Source: Cyanobacteria bacterium UBA791 (lineage in GTDB: Bacteria > Cyanobacteriota > Vampirovibrionia > Gastranaerophilales > Gastranaerophilaceae). From it: a stretch of 49,462 bases of DNA. The stretch's first letter is position 1, and each line of letters opens with the position of its first letter. Shown piece after piece: positions 7,363-15,760 of this stretch. Made by a program: the position numbers and the translations under genes. The stretch covers positions 1-49,462 of the forward strand of contig DBIX01000063.1 of assembly GCA_002297005.1 (NCBI GenBank). Direction: 5' to 3'. Below the pieces are notes generated by a model. It had not been told where the DNA came from, searched no databases, and saw only the letters and a list, made by a program, of their open reading frames with translations.

Positions 7363-8679
7363 TTAAGCTTTTTGAGATAATAAGTTTTGTGCTTGAATCA
7401 TTTTTGAACTTAATGTTGTCATTTGTTGTTGACAAGTTTGTTGAGTTAATGAAGCTTGGTCAATTTTTGATTTTAATTTATCAGAAGATGCTTGTTTTTC
7501 TGTAAGAGTTGTAACGATGTCTTCTAAAGCAGCTCTTAATTCAGTTAATTCTTGGCTTTGTGGGTTAGCTTTTAAAGCTTGTTGTTCAGCTCTTGCTTCA
7601 GCATTCTCTGCGATTTTAGCTTTTGCTGTATTTTGAACTGAGTTATCAGCAGATTCTTCTTGTTCTTTTAATGCAGTAAACTCATCTTGTAATTTTTCTT
7701 TTTGAGCTTTTGCTTTTTCGATAGCTTGTTTAGCTGCATTTCTTGTTTCTGTATCAGGAACTTGTTTTGTTGTTACGTTACCCATTGCATCTGTTGATTG
7801 AACAGTTTTCATAGCTTGTAATTTTGGTGTAGCGTCAGTAATGATTTGATCTTGAGCTTTTAAATCAGTATCTAATTTTGTTTTTGCATCAGAAACTTTC
7901 TTTTGGCTTGCAGAAATTGTTTCGTTTTGAGTTTTATCATCCGCATCTAATTCACCGATTTTTGTATCAGCTGATTTGATAATTGCATCTTTTGCATCAT
8001 CAACTGCTTTTTGTTGAGAAGTTTGAGTTGATTTTAATTCTGCAATTTCAGCATCTACTGAAGTTTTTTCTGCTCTTGCACTATTGATAACTGATGTTTG
8101 TTCAGCATAAGTAGAAGATAATTTACTTCTATCAGCTTGAGCTTTTGAAAGTTCAGAATTTAAAGTTGCAACAGCTTTTTCGTTACCACCTTTTTTATCA
8201 AATTTAGCAATTGCACTATCTAAATCGCTTGAAAGGTCTAAACTTTTAATAGTGTTACCTACAGCTTGTTGCATAGTTCTTTGTTGAGTAGCAGCAGAAT
8301 TAGCGTTACCAGTAGCTTGAGAATTAGATTTTGCAAATATGTTGTTTCCACCAGCAATTGCAGTACCGCCTAATAAACTACCTAAAGTGCCCGCTACTTG
8401 ACCAATTGTTTGAATTGTTGCAATTGTTTTTGCAGCTTTAACAGCTTTATTATATTCTTTCATGTAAGCATCAGCATTAAATACTGTAGATGATGACTCA
8501 CCATAAGAAATTTTTGTATCTGTATCAGCAGCTTTTGATGTAGCATCTGCCCAAACACTGTTAACAGCTGCTGTTTCGTATCCTGCATTAACTACTGCTT
8601 GTTTTACAGCAGTATTTTTATCTGTAATTCCTTGATCTTTCGCTAATTTATGGTATTTTTGGATTGAATCAAATGCCAT
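7363..8679 (-). CDS. 438-aa coiled-coil protein of unknown function
   Basis: I recognise no family. Residues 1-80 are soluble and partly helical. Residues ~83-113 are a hydrophobic Ala/Gly/Ile-rich stretch (IATIQTIGQVAGTLGSLLGG) that could insert in a membrane. Residues ~125-435 are almost entirely Ala/Lys/Glu/Gln/Ser helix with heptad character, a long coiled coil with one break around MGNVTTKQVPD. There is no signal peptide. A hydrophobic patch plus long coiled coil resembles secreted translocator or filament-associated proteins, but that is analogy only. Its lack of aromatics and very even codon use suggest an abundant structural protein. It is monocistronic. Confidence 0.75.
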   Translation of the reverse strand: MAFDSIQKYHKLAKDQGITDKNTAVKQAVVNAGYETAAVNSVWADATSKAADTDTKISYGESSSTVFNADAYMKEYNKAVKAAKTIATIQTIGQVAGTLGSLLGGTAIAGGNNIFAKSNSQATGNANSAATQQRTMQQAVGNTIKSLDLSSDLDSAIAKFDKKGGNEKAVATLNSELSKAQADRSKLSSTYAEQTSVINSARAEKTSVDAEIAELKSTQTSQQKAVDDAKDAIIKSADTKIGELDADDKTQNETISASQKKVSDAKTKLDTDLKAQDQIITDATPKLQAMKTVQSTDAMGNVTTKQVPDTETRNAAKQAIEKAKAQKEKLQDEFTALKEQEESADNSVQNTAKAKIAENAEARAEQQALKANPQSQELTELRAALEDIVTTLTEKQASSDKLKSKIDQASLTQQTCQQQMTTLSSKMIQAQNLLSQKA

Positions 8680-9055
8680 CTTTTACTCCACGTAACTAAA
8701 TACATTCTACATTACACATATATATAAAGTATTTTTATAAGGCTCGATTTCAGCGAAACCCTTATCCCATCATGGTTTAAAAGGGGTTGTAACCCTGAAA
8801 TAGCGTGAACATGAACACAAAAACAAATTTTACAAAAGTTTACAAAAAAGTAACATATTTGTGTACTTTTATTAAGCAAACACAATTATATTCATGATTC
8901 CCTGTACTTTAATAAAATATTTTTTTCATAAAAAATTGCTACGGTTTTTATAAATTATTAAGAAATATTACAAACATAAAACAGAAATTTTGACTTTCAA
9001 AAAATGATTCTTAAAAAGAATGTGTAACGGAGTTTAACAAAGGAGAAAAGAGTTT
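8680..9055. other. Divergent intergenic region with nested hairpins
   Basis: No ORF is supported in this 376-bp stretch. At 8747-8801 an outer 7-bp stem (ATTTCAG / CTGAAAT) encloses two mutually exclusive inner stems: AACCC (8757-8761) or AACCC (8791-8795) can pair with the same GGGTT (8784-8788). This allows a switch-like fold, and could also be a degenerate dispersed palindrome. The right part (8860-9045) is very AT-rich and should contain the promoter of the 124-aa gene. Confidence 0.4.
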
Positions 9056-9430
9056 ATGACATTTATCAACCCAATTATGAGCTATTCTCAAGGCATCTAT
9101 GGTGGCATCAAAACAAACAAAAAAGAAAACACAGCCGACAGCAAAGCTTCAACAAATGCTAAAGAGAATATGGCTCTAACTGAACCAAAAAGACAAGTAA
9201 GTGCAGATGAAATCTTCCAATACATGTCTTCATCATACGCCCAAGTAAAACCATCAAAAGACGTTAAAGTATCTAAATACGTTTCAAGCGAAAGTCAAGA
9301 CAGAATCCAACGAACAGTAAATCAATTCAACAATTTATTCAACAAAACCTTGAATATTATTAGAAACGAATTTGGTGACATCTTATCTGACGACGCTATG
9401 AATACTTTAACACTACAATTATTGACGTAA
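9056..9430 (+). CDS. 124-aa protein of unknown function
   Basis: The start is well supported by AAAGGAGAAAAG before the ATG. The first ~60 residues are polar and probably disordered (Lys/Asn/Thr-rich), and ~70-124 form helices ending in DDAMNTLTLQLLT. There is no signal peptide, membrane helix or catalytic motif. It stands alone between the divergent coiled-coil gene and a strong terminator. I do not recognise it. Confidence 0.75.
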   Translation: MTFINPIMSYSQGIYGGIKTNKKENTADSKASTNAKENMALTEPKRQVSADEIFQYMSSSYAQVKPSKDVKVSKYVSSESQDRIQRTVNQFNNLFNKTLNIIRNEFGDILSDDAMNTLTLQLLT

Positions 9431-9471
9431 GCCAATATATATAGTCATAAATTCACATTTACTCCAATCTT

Positions 9472-9494
9472 AGCCGAGCGAAAGCTCGGCTTTT
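9472..9494 (+). terminator. Intrinsic terminator
   Basis: An 8-bp stem (AGCCGAGC / GCTCGGCT) capped by a GAAA tetraloop is followed by TTTT. It ends the 124-aa gene. Confidence 0.9.
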
Positions 9495-9500
9495 ATTTTT

Positions 9501-9538
9501 GTAAAGAAAGAGGGCTTTGCCGTTGGCAAAGCCCTCTC
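9501..9538 (-). terminator. Intrinsic terminator of the rph operon
   Basis: A 12-bp perfect stem (GAGGGCTTTGCC / GGCAAAGCCCTC) with a 3-nt loop lies just 3' of rph. On the minus strand it is followed by the T-rich stretch TTTCTTTAC. Confidence 0.8.
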
Positions 9539-9570
9539 TAAATAAAGTTGCGACTTTGAGCAACACAAAA

Positions 9571-10263
9571 TTAATACAATGAAATAATCTTATTAATACC
9601 CTCTTGAGCAAGGTTAAAGATTTCATCCATTTGTTGTTTTGTTAAAGTATGACCCTCTGCAGTTGTTTGAAATTCTACGATATTACCACTTTTTGTAAGT
9701 ACAATATTTGAATCAACATCTGCGTGAGAATCTTCTTCGTATTCAAGATCCAATCTTATTTCACCCTCAACAATACCAGCAGAAACAGCTGCCAAAGGTT
9801 CTCTAATTGGATTTTCTGTTAATGTACCATCTGCTAAAAGTTTTTTAATAGCATCTTGCATAGCAACAAAGCCACCACAAATACTTGCACATCTAGTACC
9901 ACCATCAGCTTGAATAACATCTGCATCAATAGTAATTGTAACATCAGTCATTTTTTCTAAATCAACACAAGCTCTCAAGCTTCTACCTATTAGTCTTTGG
10001 ATTTCATGAGTACGACCAGAAACCTTTGAACGTTCTCTAGCAACTCTTGTATTTGTTGATGCAGGAAGAAGAGAGTATTCAGCAGTTACCCAACCTCTTT
10101 TATCTTCTTTGTCCATCCATTTTGGTTTACCAACTTCAACTGATGCAGTTGTAATAACTTTTGTATCACCAAATTCAACTAAAACTGAACCTAGTGCGTT
10201 TTTAGTATAGTTGTGAGTAAATTTAACCTCTCTCAATTCGTTGTTTTTTCTATTTTTTCTCAT
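9571..10263 (-). CDS. rph: Ribonuclease PH
   Basis: RNase PH trims tRNA 3' ends by phosphorolysis. The 230-aa sequence is full length, with conserved WVTAEYSLLPAST, the arginine-rich SGRTHEIQRLIGRSLRA, IDADVIQADGGTRCASI and a DLEYEEDSHADVDSN segment that carries the catalytic Asp residues. It is the last gene of a three-gene minus-strand operon, 3 bp after the small zinc protein. Confidence 0.96.
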   Translation of the reverse strand: MRKNRKNNELREVKFTHNYTKNALGSVLVEFGDTKVITTASVEVGKPKWMDKEDKRGWVTAEYSLLPASTNTRVARERSKVSGRTHEIQRLIGRSLRACVDLEKMTDVTITIDADVIQADGGTRCASICGGFVAMQDAIKKLLADGTLTENPIREPLAAVSAGIVEGEIRLDLEYEEDSHADVDSNIVLTKSGNIVEFQTTAEGHTLTKQQMDEIFNLAQEGINKIISLY

Positions 10264-10266
10264 AAT

Positions 10267-10482
10267 TTATTCCTTTTCCCATGTATATATCTGACCACAA
10301 TACTTGCAAACAGCGTGTTCATTCATAAAAGTTAAGTCAGGAATGAACGTATAATCACCAACTGTTATTTCGATTTTGTTATTTTCGTTGTAAACCATCG
10401 AATATGTTTTTTCCTTGTCATAATCCTTTGAAAACATAAGTTCAAATTTATCAACGTGATTACAATTTTTACATCTGAACAT
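10267..10482 (-). CDS. Small zinc-ribbon protein
   Basis: The 71-aa protein has CKNC (residues 4-7) and CKYC (59-62), two CxxC pairs at opposite ends of a beta-rich stretch, consistent with a zinc ribbon. It starts inside the upstream membrane-protein gene (14-bp overlap) and ends 3 bp before rph, so it is clearly within the operon. No function is assigned. Confidence 0.75.
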   Translation of the reverse strand: MFRCKNCNHVDKFELMFSKDYDKEKTYSMVYNENNKIEITVGDYTFIPDLTFMNEHAVCKYCGQIYTWEKE

Positions 10483-11404
10483 CTAATTTACTTTTCTTTT
10501 TAAATTTTGCTAAATATTTTTTGTTTAAATCCTTGTACATCAAATAACAAGCTAAACTTCTAATTGGAAGAAGATATGCTGATACAATCCAACCTATTAC
10601 GGCTAGAACAATCATTTTAGACAAATCTAAAATACTTAACGGAGCTTGATTTACAGTTGTTAAAAGCTCATTGAATTTGTCTAAATATATTTGAGTATGC
10701 AACGCAACAATATTTTGTATTAAGTTTGAAAACATAGTAACAATACCTGTTAGAGAACAAATCAGTCTAACTATTTCCGGAATAAAGAAATAAGTAAGAG
10801 TTGCAACTAAAAGTAGGACCACTAATGTTTCAAAATATTTTTGCTTAACTAGGATAAAACTTTTGTAAAAACACATAAAGATATTTTTTTCAGGTTCAAG
10901 AGTGAAAACTTGGAACACAAGAGCGAAGAATGTAAAAATCAAACCGCCGGCAATCCAAAGTAAAGGACAACTTGAAATAAAAATAAATAAACTATAAATT
11001 ATCCATAACCCTACAAATGCAAATTTTCTATGGTTAATAAGAAGAGTATGAGCTTCAAAATCATAAAGCTTACCTGATTTTGTCATATTGTCAGCCATAG
11101 AGTTTATTGCACCGTACGCAACCAAATAATCCCAAAACGCTCTAAGCATAAGAATTAACCCAGGGAGCATAAGAATTATTGCAGTAACTAAAATTGCAAC
11201 AGGGTTGTTGTATAGCGGAATATATTGTTGAATAACATCTAAATTAACTATAAAATGATAATTTAAAACAAACGTAATTACCATACCAGCAACTTGACCA
11301 ATAATAGGAAAAGTTAGGTATGAAAAGAACGCTCTTATATGTTTTGTATACAAATTCATTGTTGAATAAAAAGTATCAAATGCTTTAAATTTTTGTTTTG
11401 CCAT
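10469..11404 (-). CDS. Polytopic membrane protein of unknown function
   Basis: The 311-aa protein has about six hydrophobic segments, near residues 25-50, 68-95, 128-165, 192-225 and 260-285, with a Lys-rich C-terminus (KKYLAKFKKKSKLD) probably in the cytoplasm. It resembles uncharacterised bacterial inner-membrane proteins with an even helix count; no transport motif is visible. It is the first gene of the operon with the small zinc protein and rph. Confidence 0.75.
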   Translation of the reverse strand: MAKQKFKAFDTFYSTMNLYTKHIRAFFSYLTFPIIGQVAGMVITFVLNYHFIVNLDVIQQYIPLYNNPVAILVTAIILMLPGLILMLRAFWDYLVAYGAINSMADNMTKSGKLYDFEAHTLLINHRKFAFVGLWIIYSLFIFISSCPLLWIAGGLIFTFFALVFQVFTLEPEKNIFMCFYKSFILVKQKYFETLVVLLLVATLTYFFIPEIVRLICSLTGIVTMFSNLIQNIVALHTQIYLDKFNELLTTVNQAPLSILDLSKMIVLAVIGWIVSAYLLPIRSLACYLMYKDLNKKYLAKFKKKSKLDVQM

Positions 11405-11500
11405 AAAATTTTCTCTCTTGTTTATACCATATAGGGTATAACAAAAAAGAGGTAAAATAAAGGTTAACTTTAATGATGTAGCAATGTTATCATATTCTTT

Positions 11501-11560
11501 ATGTCATGCTTAAGCACGCTTGGTGAAATATGTCATATTCTAGTATGTTCAGCCTGACAT
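11501..11560. repeat. Dispersed palindromic element, short copy
   Basis: The left arm ATGTCATGCTTAA (11501-11513) and right arm TTCAGCCTGACAT (11548-11560) are inverted repeats matching at 11 of 13 positions. It shares arm sequence and the agtatgttcag segment with the copy at 13481-13602. It lies 4 bp beyond the flagellin stop and may act as the 3' end hairpin of that transcript. Confidence 0.65.
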
Positions 11561-11564
11561 GTTT

Positions 11565-13181
11565 TTATATTAGTTGTAATGCAATACTTGGATTTTGGTT
11601 AGCAGTAGAAAGTAGAGTTGATGTTACATTTTGAAGAATTTGATTTTTAATATAATTTGCACTTTCTTCGGCTATATCAGCGTCTTTGATTAAAGAATTT
11701 GCTGATGTCAAAGCATTTCTTTGTACTTCTTGAAATTCCATTGTGCTTATTAATCGGTTTTGAGTTGAACCGATATCTGTTAGTTTATCTGTAATTTTAG
11801 ACATTAAATTATCAATTTTGTTTAATCCAATTCTTGCAAAATCTTCATTTGCTACTGATATATTAAAATCATCAAGACAAAATCCTGTGTTTATTGTTAT
11901 TTTTGAGTTTTCTGAAGTGTCAATGCCAATCTGAAGATTTGTAGGTACATTTATGCTTTTTTCTATATTGGTTTTTATTATTGTTCCTTTCTCAAGTTTA
12001 ATTTCTGGAATATTGTTAGAATTTTGATTGGATTTACAATTATTAAATGTAGTTTTTGTGTTTCCAGCTGTTTGTCCAATAAAAATACCAGCATATTTGT
12101 TAAATTCTGCTTCTACAAAACAATTTGAAAATATATTATCATTATTTGTTTGTCCAACAATGCCTCCCCAATATGAAATACTTGATGAGCTCTTATTTAA
12201 TTTTATTATGCAGTTATTTATTTTACCATTTGATAATTCTCCCACTAATCCTCCAACTGCACCTCTTTTAGAACCAACATTTCCACTAAAATTAACATTA
12301 TCAATTGTTGTACTTGGTGCAGCTCCCACAATTCCTCCAATATAATAATATCCAACAATATCTGCATTATCTACGTTAAGATTTTTTATAGTTGATTTTG
12401 ATGAATAGCCAAATAATCCTTGAAGTTCGTCATTTGGCTTGTTTATTTTTAAATTAGAAATTGTATGATTATTACCATTAAAAATCCCTCTAAAAAGACA
12501 TTTTCTGCTGCCTATTGCAGTCCAATTACCCTCATCTGTCATTTCAAGTTCATTAAGGTCAATATCAGCAGTTAGTGCAAAAGTTGTATCTGTTGTGTTT
12601 ATCTTTTTATCATTAACAATTGTAGCAAGTTTTTGTAATTCTTTGGCATTTGAAATCCCAAAAACTTGACCTTTGTAGTTACTATCCCATTCGGCTTGAG
12701 TTAGATTTTCAAGGTCAATGTCGTTGATACTCATTGTAGGTTTTGTATAATCTCTTTCTTCTTCACCAAGTATTTTCTTTCCATTAAATTCTGTTGTATT
12801 TTTTATACGGTAAATTTCTTCAGTAAGTCCGTCAATTTCTGCTTGCATGGCTTTTCTTTCGTCTTCGCCATAAGTTCCATTACTTGCTTGTTCAGACAAA
12901 TCACGTATTCTTTGTAGCATTGAATTTATTTGAGTCAATGTTCCGTTTGCTGTATCCAACATGCTTTGACCCATTTGAGCATTGTCTTTTGCTACATCAT
13001 AAGAACTCATTTTGTATTCTAATTTGGTAGAAATAGCACTACCAGCAGCGTCATCTTCTGCTGAATTAATTCTTAAACCTGTTGATAATCTTTCTAACGC
13101 AGTATTCATTTTGTTTGTAGCTTTGTACAAACTGCGTTGTGCGATTATTGATGACATATTAGTGTTGACTGTTATTGACAT
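11565..13181 (-). CDS. fliC: Flagellin with a GLUG-repeat beta-helix insertion
   Basis: The filament subunit has normal ends: the N-terminal D0/D1 helices (1-137, ALERLSTGLRINSAEDDAAG and LQRIRDLSEQASNGT) and the C-terminal helices (450-538). The variable middle (~165-390) is a string of GLUG-type turns: FRGIFNGNNHTISNL (230-244), GLFGYSSKSTIKNL (255-268), IGGIVGAAPSTTIDNV (281-296), VGGLVGELSNGKINNC (309-324), WGGIVGQ (338-344) and AGIFIGQ (364-370). GLUG motifs occur in cell-surface proteins and predict a right-handed beta-helix or solenoid, which would be exposed on the filament. Length is 538 aa against about 270-500 for most flagellins. A strong GGAGGTG Shine-Dalgarno fixes the start. 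It is monocistronic. Confidence 0.95.
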   Translation of the reverse strand: MSITVNTNMSSIIAQRSLYKATNKMNTALERLSTGLRINSAEDDAAGSAISTKLEYKMSSYDVAKDNAQMGQSMLDTANGTLTQINSMLQRIRDLSEQASNGTYGEDERKAMQAEIDGLTEEIYRIKNTTEFNGKKILGEEERDYTKPTMSINDIDLENLTQAEWDSNYKGQVFGISNAKELQKLATIVNDKKINTTDTTFALTADIDLNELEMTDEGNWTAIGSRKCLFRGIFNGNNHTISNLKINKPNDELQGLFGYSSKSTIKNLNVDNADIVGYYYIGGIVGAAPSTTIDNVNFSGNVGSKRGAVGGLVGELSNGKINNCIIKLNKSSSSISYWGGIVGQTNNDNIFSNCFVEAEFNKYAGIFIGQTAGNTKTTFNNCKSNQNSNNIPEIKLEKGTIIKTNIEKSINVPTNLQIGIDTSENSKITINTGFCLDDFNISVANEDFARIGLNKIDNLMSKITDKLTDIGSTQNRLISTMEFQEVQRNALTSANSLIKDADIAEESANYIKNQILQNVTSTLLSTANQNPSIALQLI

Positions 13182-13406
13182 TCAACACCTCCAATGTTGG
13201 GGTAGAAACCCCAACCTACAAGGTTTGCCATACCTTTTATGTCTTCCCCAATTACGTCTACACACGCAAGAATACAACCTAATTCTCGTGTTAGGTTGCA
13301 AAAATATACAGATTGCATTGTGTAGTTAGAAAATTCCATTTCTATTTTTTCTCTCGAGATTGATTTGTGCTAGCTATTCATAAAAATAAAATACAAATAC
13401 GTATCT

Positions 13407-13426
13407 GTTGGGCAAGTATGCCCAAC
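13407..13426. repeat. GTTGGGCA hairpin repeat
   Basis: An 8-bp perfect hairpin (GTTGGGCA / TGCCCAAC, loop AGTA) is followed by cctac. Related hairpins occur at 13196-13215 (GTTGGGGT / ACCCCAAC, followed by ctac) and at 29124-29143 (GTTTGGCA / TGCCCAAC), so this is a second small dispersed hairpin family. Confidence 0.5.
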
Positions 13427-13480
13427 CTACTATTAAGTTCCTTAACTCAATAGTGGTACGCCATCATATTGTCAAATATG

Positions 13481-13602
13481 CATGTCACCCTGAAGCGTGC
13501 TTTTTGAACATACAAATAAATCTAGTATGTTCAGGGTCTTATCAACATGGAATTTCTACATTCACCATGGGTAAGATTCTGAAATAAATTCAGCATGACA
13601 TG
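13481..13602. repeat. Dispersed palindromic element, 122 bp copy
   Basis: The outer arms CATGTCACCCTGAA and TTCAGCATGACATG match as inverted repeats at 12 of 14 positions. Internal paired segments include GAACATAC / GTATGTTC and CATGG / CCATG. Its right 30 bp (13571-13600) match the copy at 20144-20173 at 26 of 30 positions. It resembles the palindromic repeats (tgaacttgtttca type) scattered in many bacterial genomes. Confidence 0.75.
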
Positions 13603-13827
13603 GAAGTAGCCCTGCCACATTTATTAGCACTAGAGGTATGACATATTTCTATGACAATACTAACGCATTTTATTTACCGTTAAGTTTTAACGGTACTCCA
13701 AAACATATTACTTTGCTATTTTCGGCATATATTTCGGGATATGTATTTGTAGTATTTATTTCTACACTCAAAACATACTACATTTTTCCCATGTTCACCT
13801 CATCTAAATAGATGAGAAAATTAAAAA

Positions 13828-15408
13828 CTAATCAACCAAAATTTCTGTTTCGTTTTTGTATGTAACATATCCCAAATTAGCAGCTGGTGGCTTTTTAAGG
13901 TTTTTTCTAAAGGTATAAATAACTCCAGCTTTAGAAGTTAATTTTGCTTTTGAATATTGTTTTGCTAGTTTTGCACAATGAAGAATAATCTCGTCCGGTA
14001 TTTCTTTTTTCAAAGGATTTTTTAGCAATACGTGAGAGCCAGCACAATCTTTTGTGTGAAACCACAAGTCGTCTTTATCCGACAATTTTGAAACTATCAA
14101 ATCATTTTGTTTATTACTTCTTCCGATTAAAATTTTATAATTTTTATATTCTTCCTCCAAGATTACGCTTTCTTGTTTTGGAGTTTTTTCTTCCTTAATC
14201 TCTTCAGAAATATCTTTTAAAATATCCATAGATTCAGCTTCTTCTATAGAAAACAAGATTTCTTCTAAATATTTTACGTCTTCTAAAGTTTTTTCTTTCA
14301 ACTCGTGAAGTTTCAAAGAAGAATTTTTTGATTTGTTATAAAGTTTATAGAATTTGTTCGCATTATCTTTTATAGATTTTGTTTCATCAAGTTGAATTTC
14401 TACATTCTCATTTGTATTCCAGTCAAGAAGATTTGCAGATTTTGAATAATCTTTTAATGTATGCAAATTTGCCATAAGTAAATCACCATACAATCTATAA
14501 GTTTTGGCTTTTTCTTCTTTCTTTAATTGTTTTTCAATCTTTTCCAATGTCCCAAGTTGTTTTTTATATTTTGGATAAACTGTTGAATAAAGATTATGTT
14601 TCAAACTCTTTGTTAAAATTTTCAACTGATGATAAGTAAAATAATCATCAAGCATTTCATTTACAGAAGATTTCAAAATAGGATTTTTAACAAGTTTTGA
14701 GTACAAAGAATACTCATTCATATCACCACTTATAACTGGTGAAATATTTTTTAAGCTCACGAAATCTTGTATTTCAGTTAATGAACAATCTTTAACCTGT
14801 TCTTCAAAAGCCTTTGAAATACCATAAAAGTTTTCATTAAGATTTTCAATTTCGCCGTTATAGTTTAAAATATCTGTTTTAAACTGTTTCGGTGGATAAA
14901 CGTAAGGTAAAAGTCCAGCCATTTCTCTTGCACGACTCTTTTCTTCGCCAACATTATGGCAACAACCAATAATCATATTTGAATCGTGGTTATAAAGAAC
15001 AACATTTGAATACTTGCCCATAAGTTCAATAGCAAGGCAAAGATAGATTTTGTCACCTAATTCATTATACGATTCAATAAATATTTCAAAAATACGTTCA
15101 TACTCAGGAACATTTACACGAGCAATTTTACCATTTTCAATATACTTACGAAGCAACATACAAAACATAGTAGGTTGTTTTGGAATTTCAAGATTTAATC
15201 TTGTTTCGTTTTCCTTTGATTTAAAACAAATATGATAAAATTGAGGGTTAATGTTTATATAAAATTTTCTTGTTTCACCTAGCCCACGCAAAAATAAAAT
15301 CAAATCTTTTCTAGATGGAGATTGAATTTTTTGAATACGTGCATTTTCAAAGAACTCTTTATTTTCCTCATAAAAAGCTTTTAAGGCTAAGTAATCAAAT
15401 GTAATCAT
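13828..15408 (-). CDS. rqcH: NFACT-family ribosome quality control protein RqcH
   Basis: RqcH binds obstructed 50S subunits and recruits Ala-tRNA to add C-terminal alanine tails. The 526-aa protein shows the NFACT-N domain (~1-200, with PTMFCMLLRKYIENG and ELMGKYSNVVL), coiled coils (~255-370) and a C-terminal NFACT-R domain (~415-520, DLWFHTKDCAGSHVLLKN). The position of the B. subtilis Asp97-Arg98 pair appears to be Glu104-Arg105 here (PEYERIF), aligned from memory. It is the last gene of def-fmt-aroH-rqcH, 1 bp after aroH, linking it to translation genes. The family is also annotated as fibronectin-binding protein, a role not needed here. Confidence 0.92.
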   Translation of the reverse strand: MITFDYLALKAFYEENKEFFENARIQKIQSPSRKDLILFLRGLGETRKFYININPQFYHICFKSKENETRLNLEIPKQPTMFCMLLRKYIENGKIARVNVPEYERIFEIFIESYNELGDKIYLCLAIELMGKYSNVVLYNHDSNMIIGCCHNVGEEKSRAREMAGLLPYVYPPKQFKTDILNYNGEIENLNENFYGISKAFEEQVKDCSLTEIQDFVSLKNISPVISGDMNEYSLYSKLVKNPILKSSVNEMLDDYFTYHQLKILTKSLKHNLYSTVYPKYKKQLGTLEKIEKQLKKEEKAKTYRLYGDLLMANLHTLKDYSKSANLLDWNTNENVEIQLDETKSIKDNANKFYKLYNKSKNSSLKLHELKEKTLEDVKYLEEILFSIEEAESMDILKDISEEIKEEKTPKQESVILEEEYKNYKILIGRSNKQNDLIVSKLSDKDDLWFHTKDCAGSHVLLKNPLKKEIPDEIILHCAKLAKQYSKAKLTSKAGVIYTFRKNLKKPPAANLGYVTYKNETEILVD

Positions 15409-15409
15409 T

Positions 15410-15760
15410 CTAACCTCTTAAATGACTTGCACCTTTTAGGTAAACAAATTCTGGAACAAAATCCTCATTAACATTAACCACAACAAGGACTCTCAAACAC
15501 ATTTTCAATGAATTAGGTACATCAAGTTCGTGATAACACATCATAGCAACGTTATCCCAGCCAAAATCTTTTCTTGCGAATTTTGCCGGAAAAGCTGCAT
15601 TCAGGTCATCAGTAAGGGTGAATATTGCGTGAGAAATAGTAGACGGTTCTAATTTATTTTTAAAAGATAATTCTTTTAAAAGTTCTAAAGTAGCTTCTTT
15701 TAAAGCTTCTTCTGTATTAGCGTCAACTGTAATTGCACCTCTTATACCTTTTGTAGTCAT
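15410..15760 (-). CDS. aroH: Chorismate mutase, AroH type
   Basis: Converts chorismate to prephenate for Phe/Tyr synthesis. The 116-aa sequence aligns with the B. subtilis trimeric enzyme and keeps the active-site residues at nearly identical positions: Arg7 (GIRG), Arg63, Cys75 and Glu78 (CYHE), Arg90 (CLRV) and Tyr107 (VYLKG). The start overlaps the fmt stop by one base (TAATG). The AroH fold is rarer than the AroQ type. Confidence 0.95.
   Translation of the reverse strand: MTTKGIRGAITVDANTEEALKEATLELLKELSFKNKLEPSTISHAIFTLTDDLNAAFPAKFARKDFGWDNVAMMCYHELDVPNSLKMCLRVLVVVNVNEDFVPEFVYLKGASHLRG

Larger units (their letters stand above)
13182..13827. other. Flagellin upstream region with leader hairpins
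   Basis: No gene lies in these 646 bp. Reading towards flagellin, AACCTAA / TTAGGTT pair at about 13277-13300, and GTTGGGGT / ACCCCAAC pair at 13196-13215, immediately before the GGAGGTG ribosome-binding site (13186-13192). Two further repeats are listed separately. CTCATCTA / TAGATGAG form an 8-bp hairpin at 13799-13816 near the rqcH end, without a proper T run. I found no sigma-28 match for the flagellin promoter. The rest is AT-rich and unexplained. Confidence 0.5.

Noticed and set aside
12028..12345. 105-aa plus-strand ORF inside flagellin
   Set aside because: Antisense shadow of the GLUG repeats; the flagellin frame is clearly the coding one.
13012..13329. 105-aa plus-strand ORF across the flagellin start
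   Set aside because: Antisense to the conserved flagellin N-terminus and to the leader hairpins; no supporting features.
13697..13760. Sigma-28 -10 (GCCGAAAA on the minus strand) as the flagellin promoter
   Set aside because: It lies over 500 bp from the flagellin start and has no TAAA-type -35 at the right spacing.
13799..13816. Hairpin near the rqcH 3' end as its terminator
   Set aside because: The 8-bp stem is good, but on the minus strand the T-rich stretch precedes the stem instead of following it.
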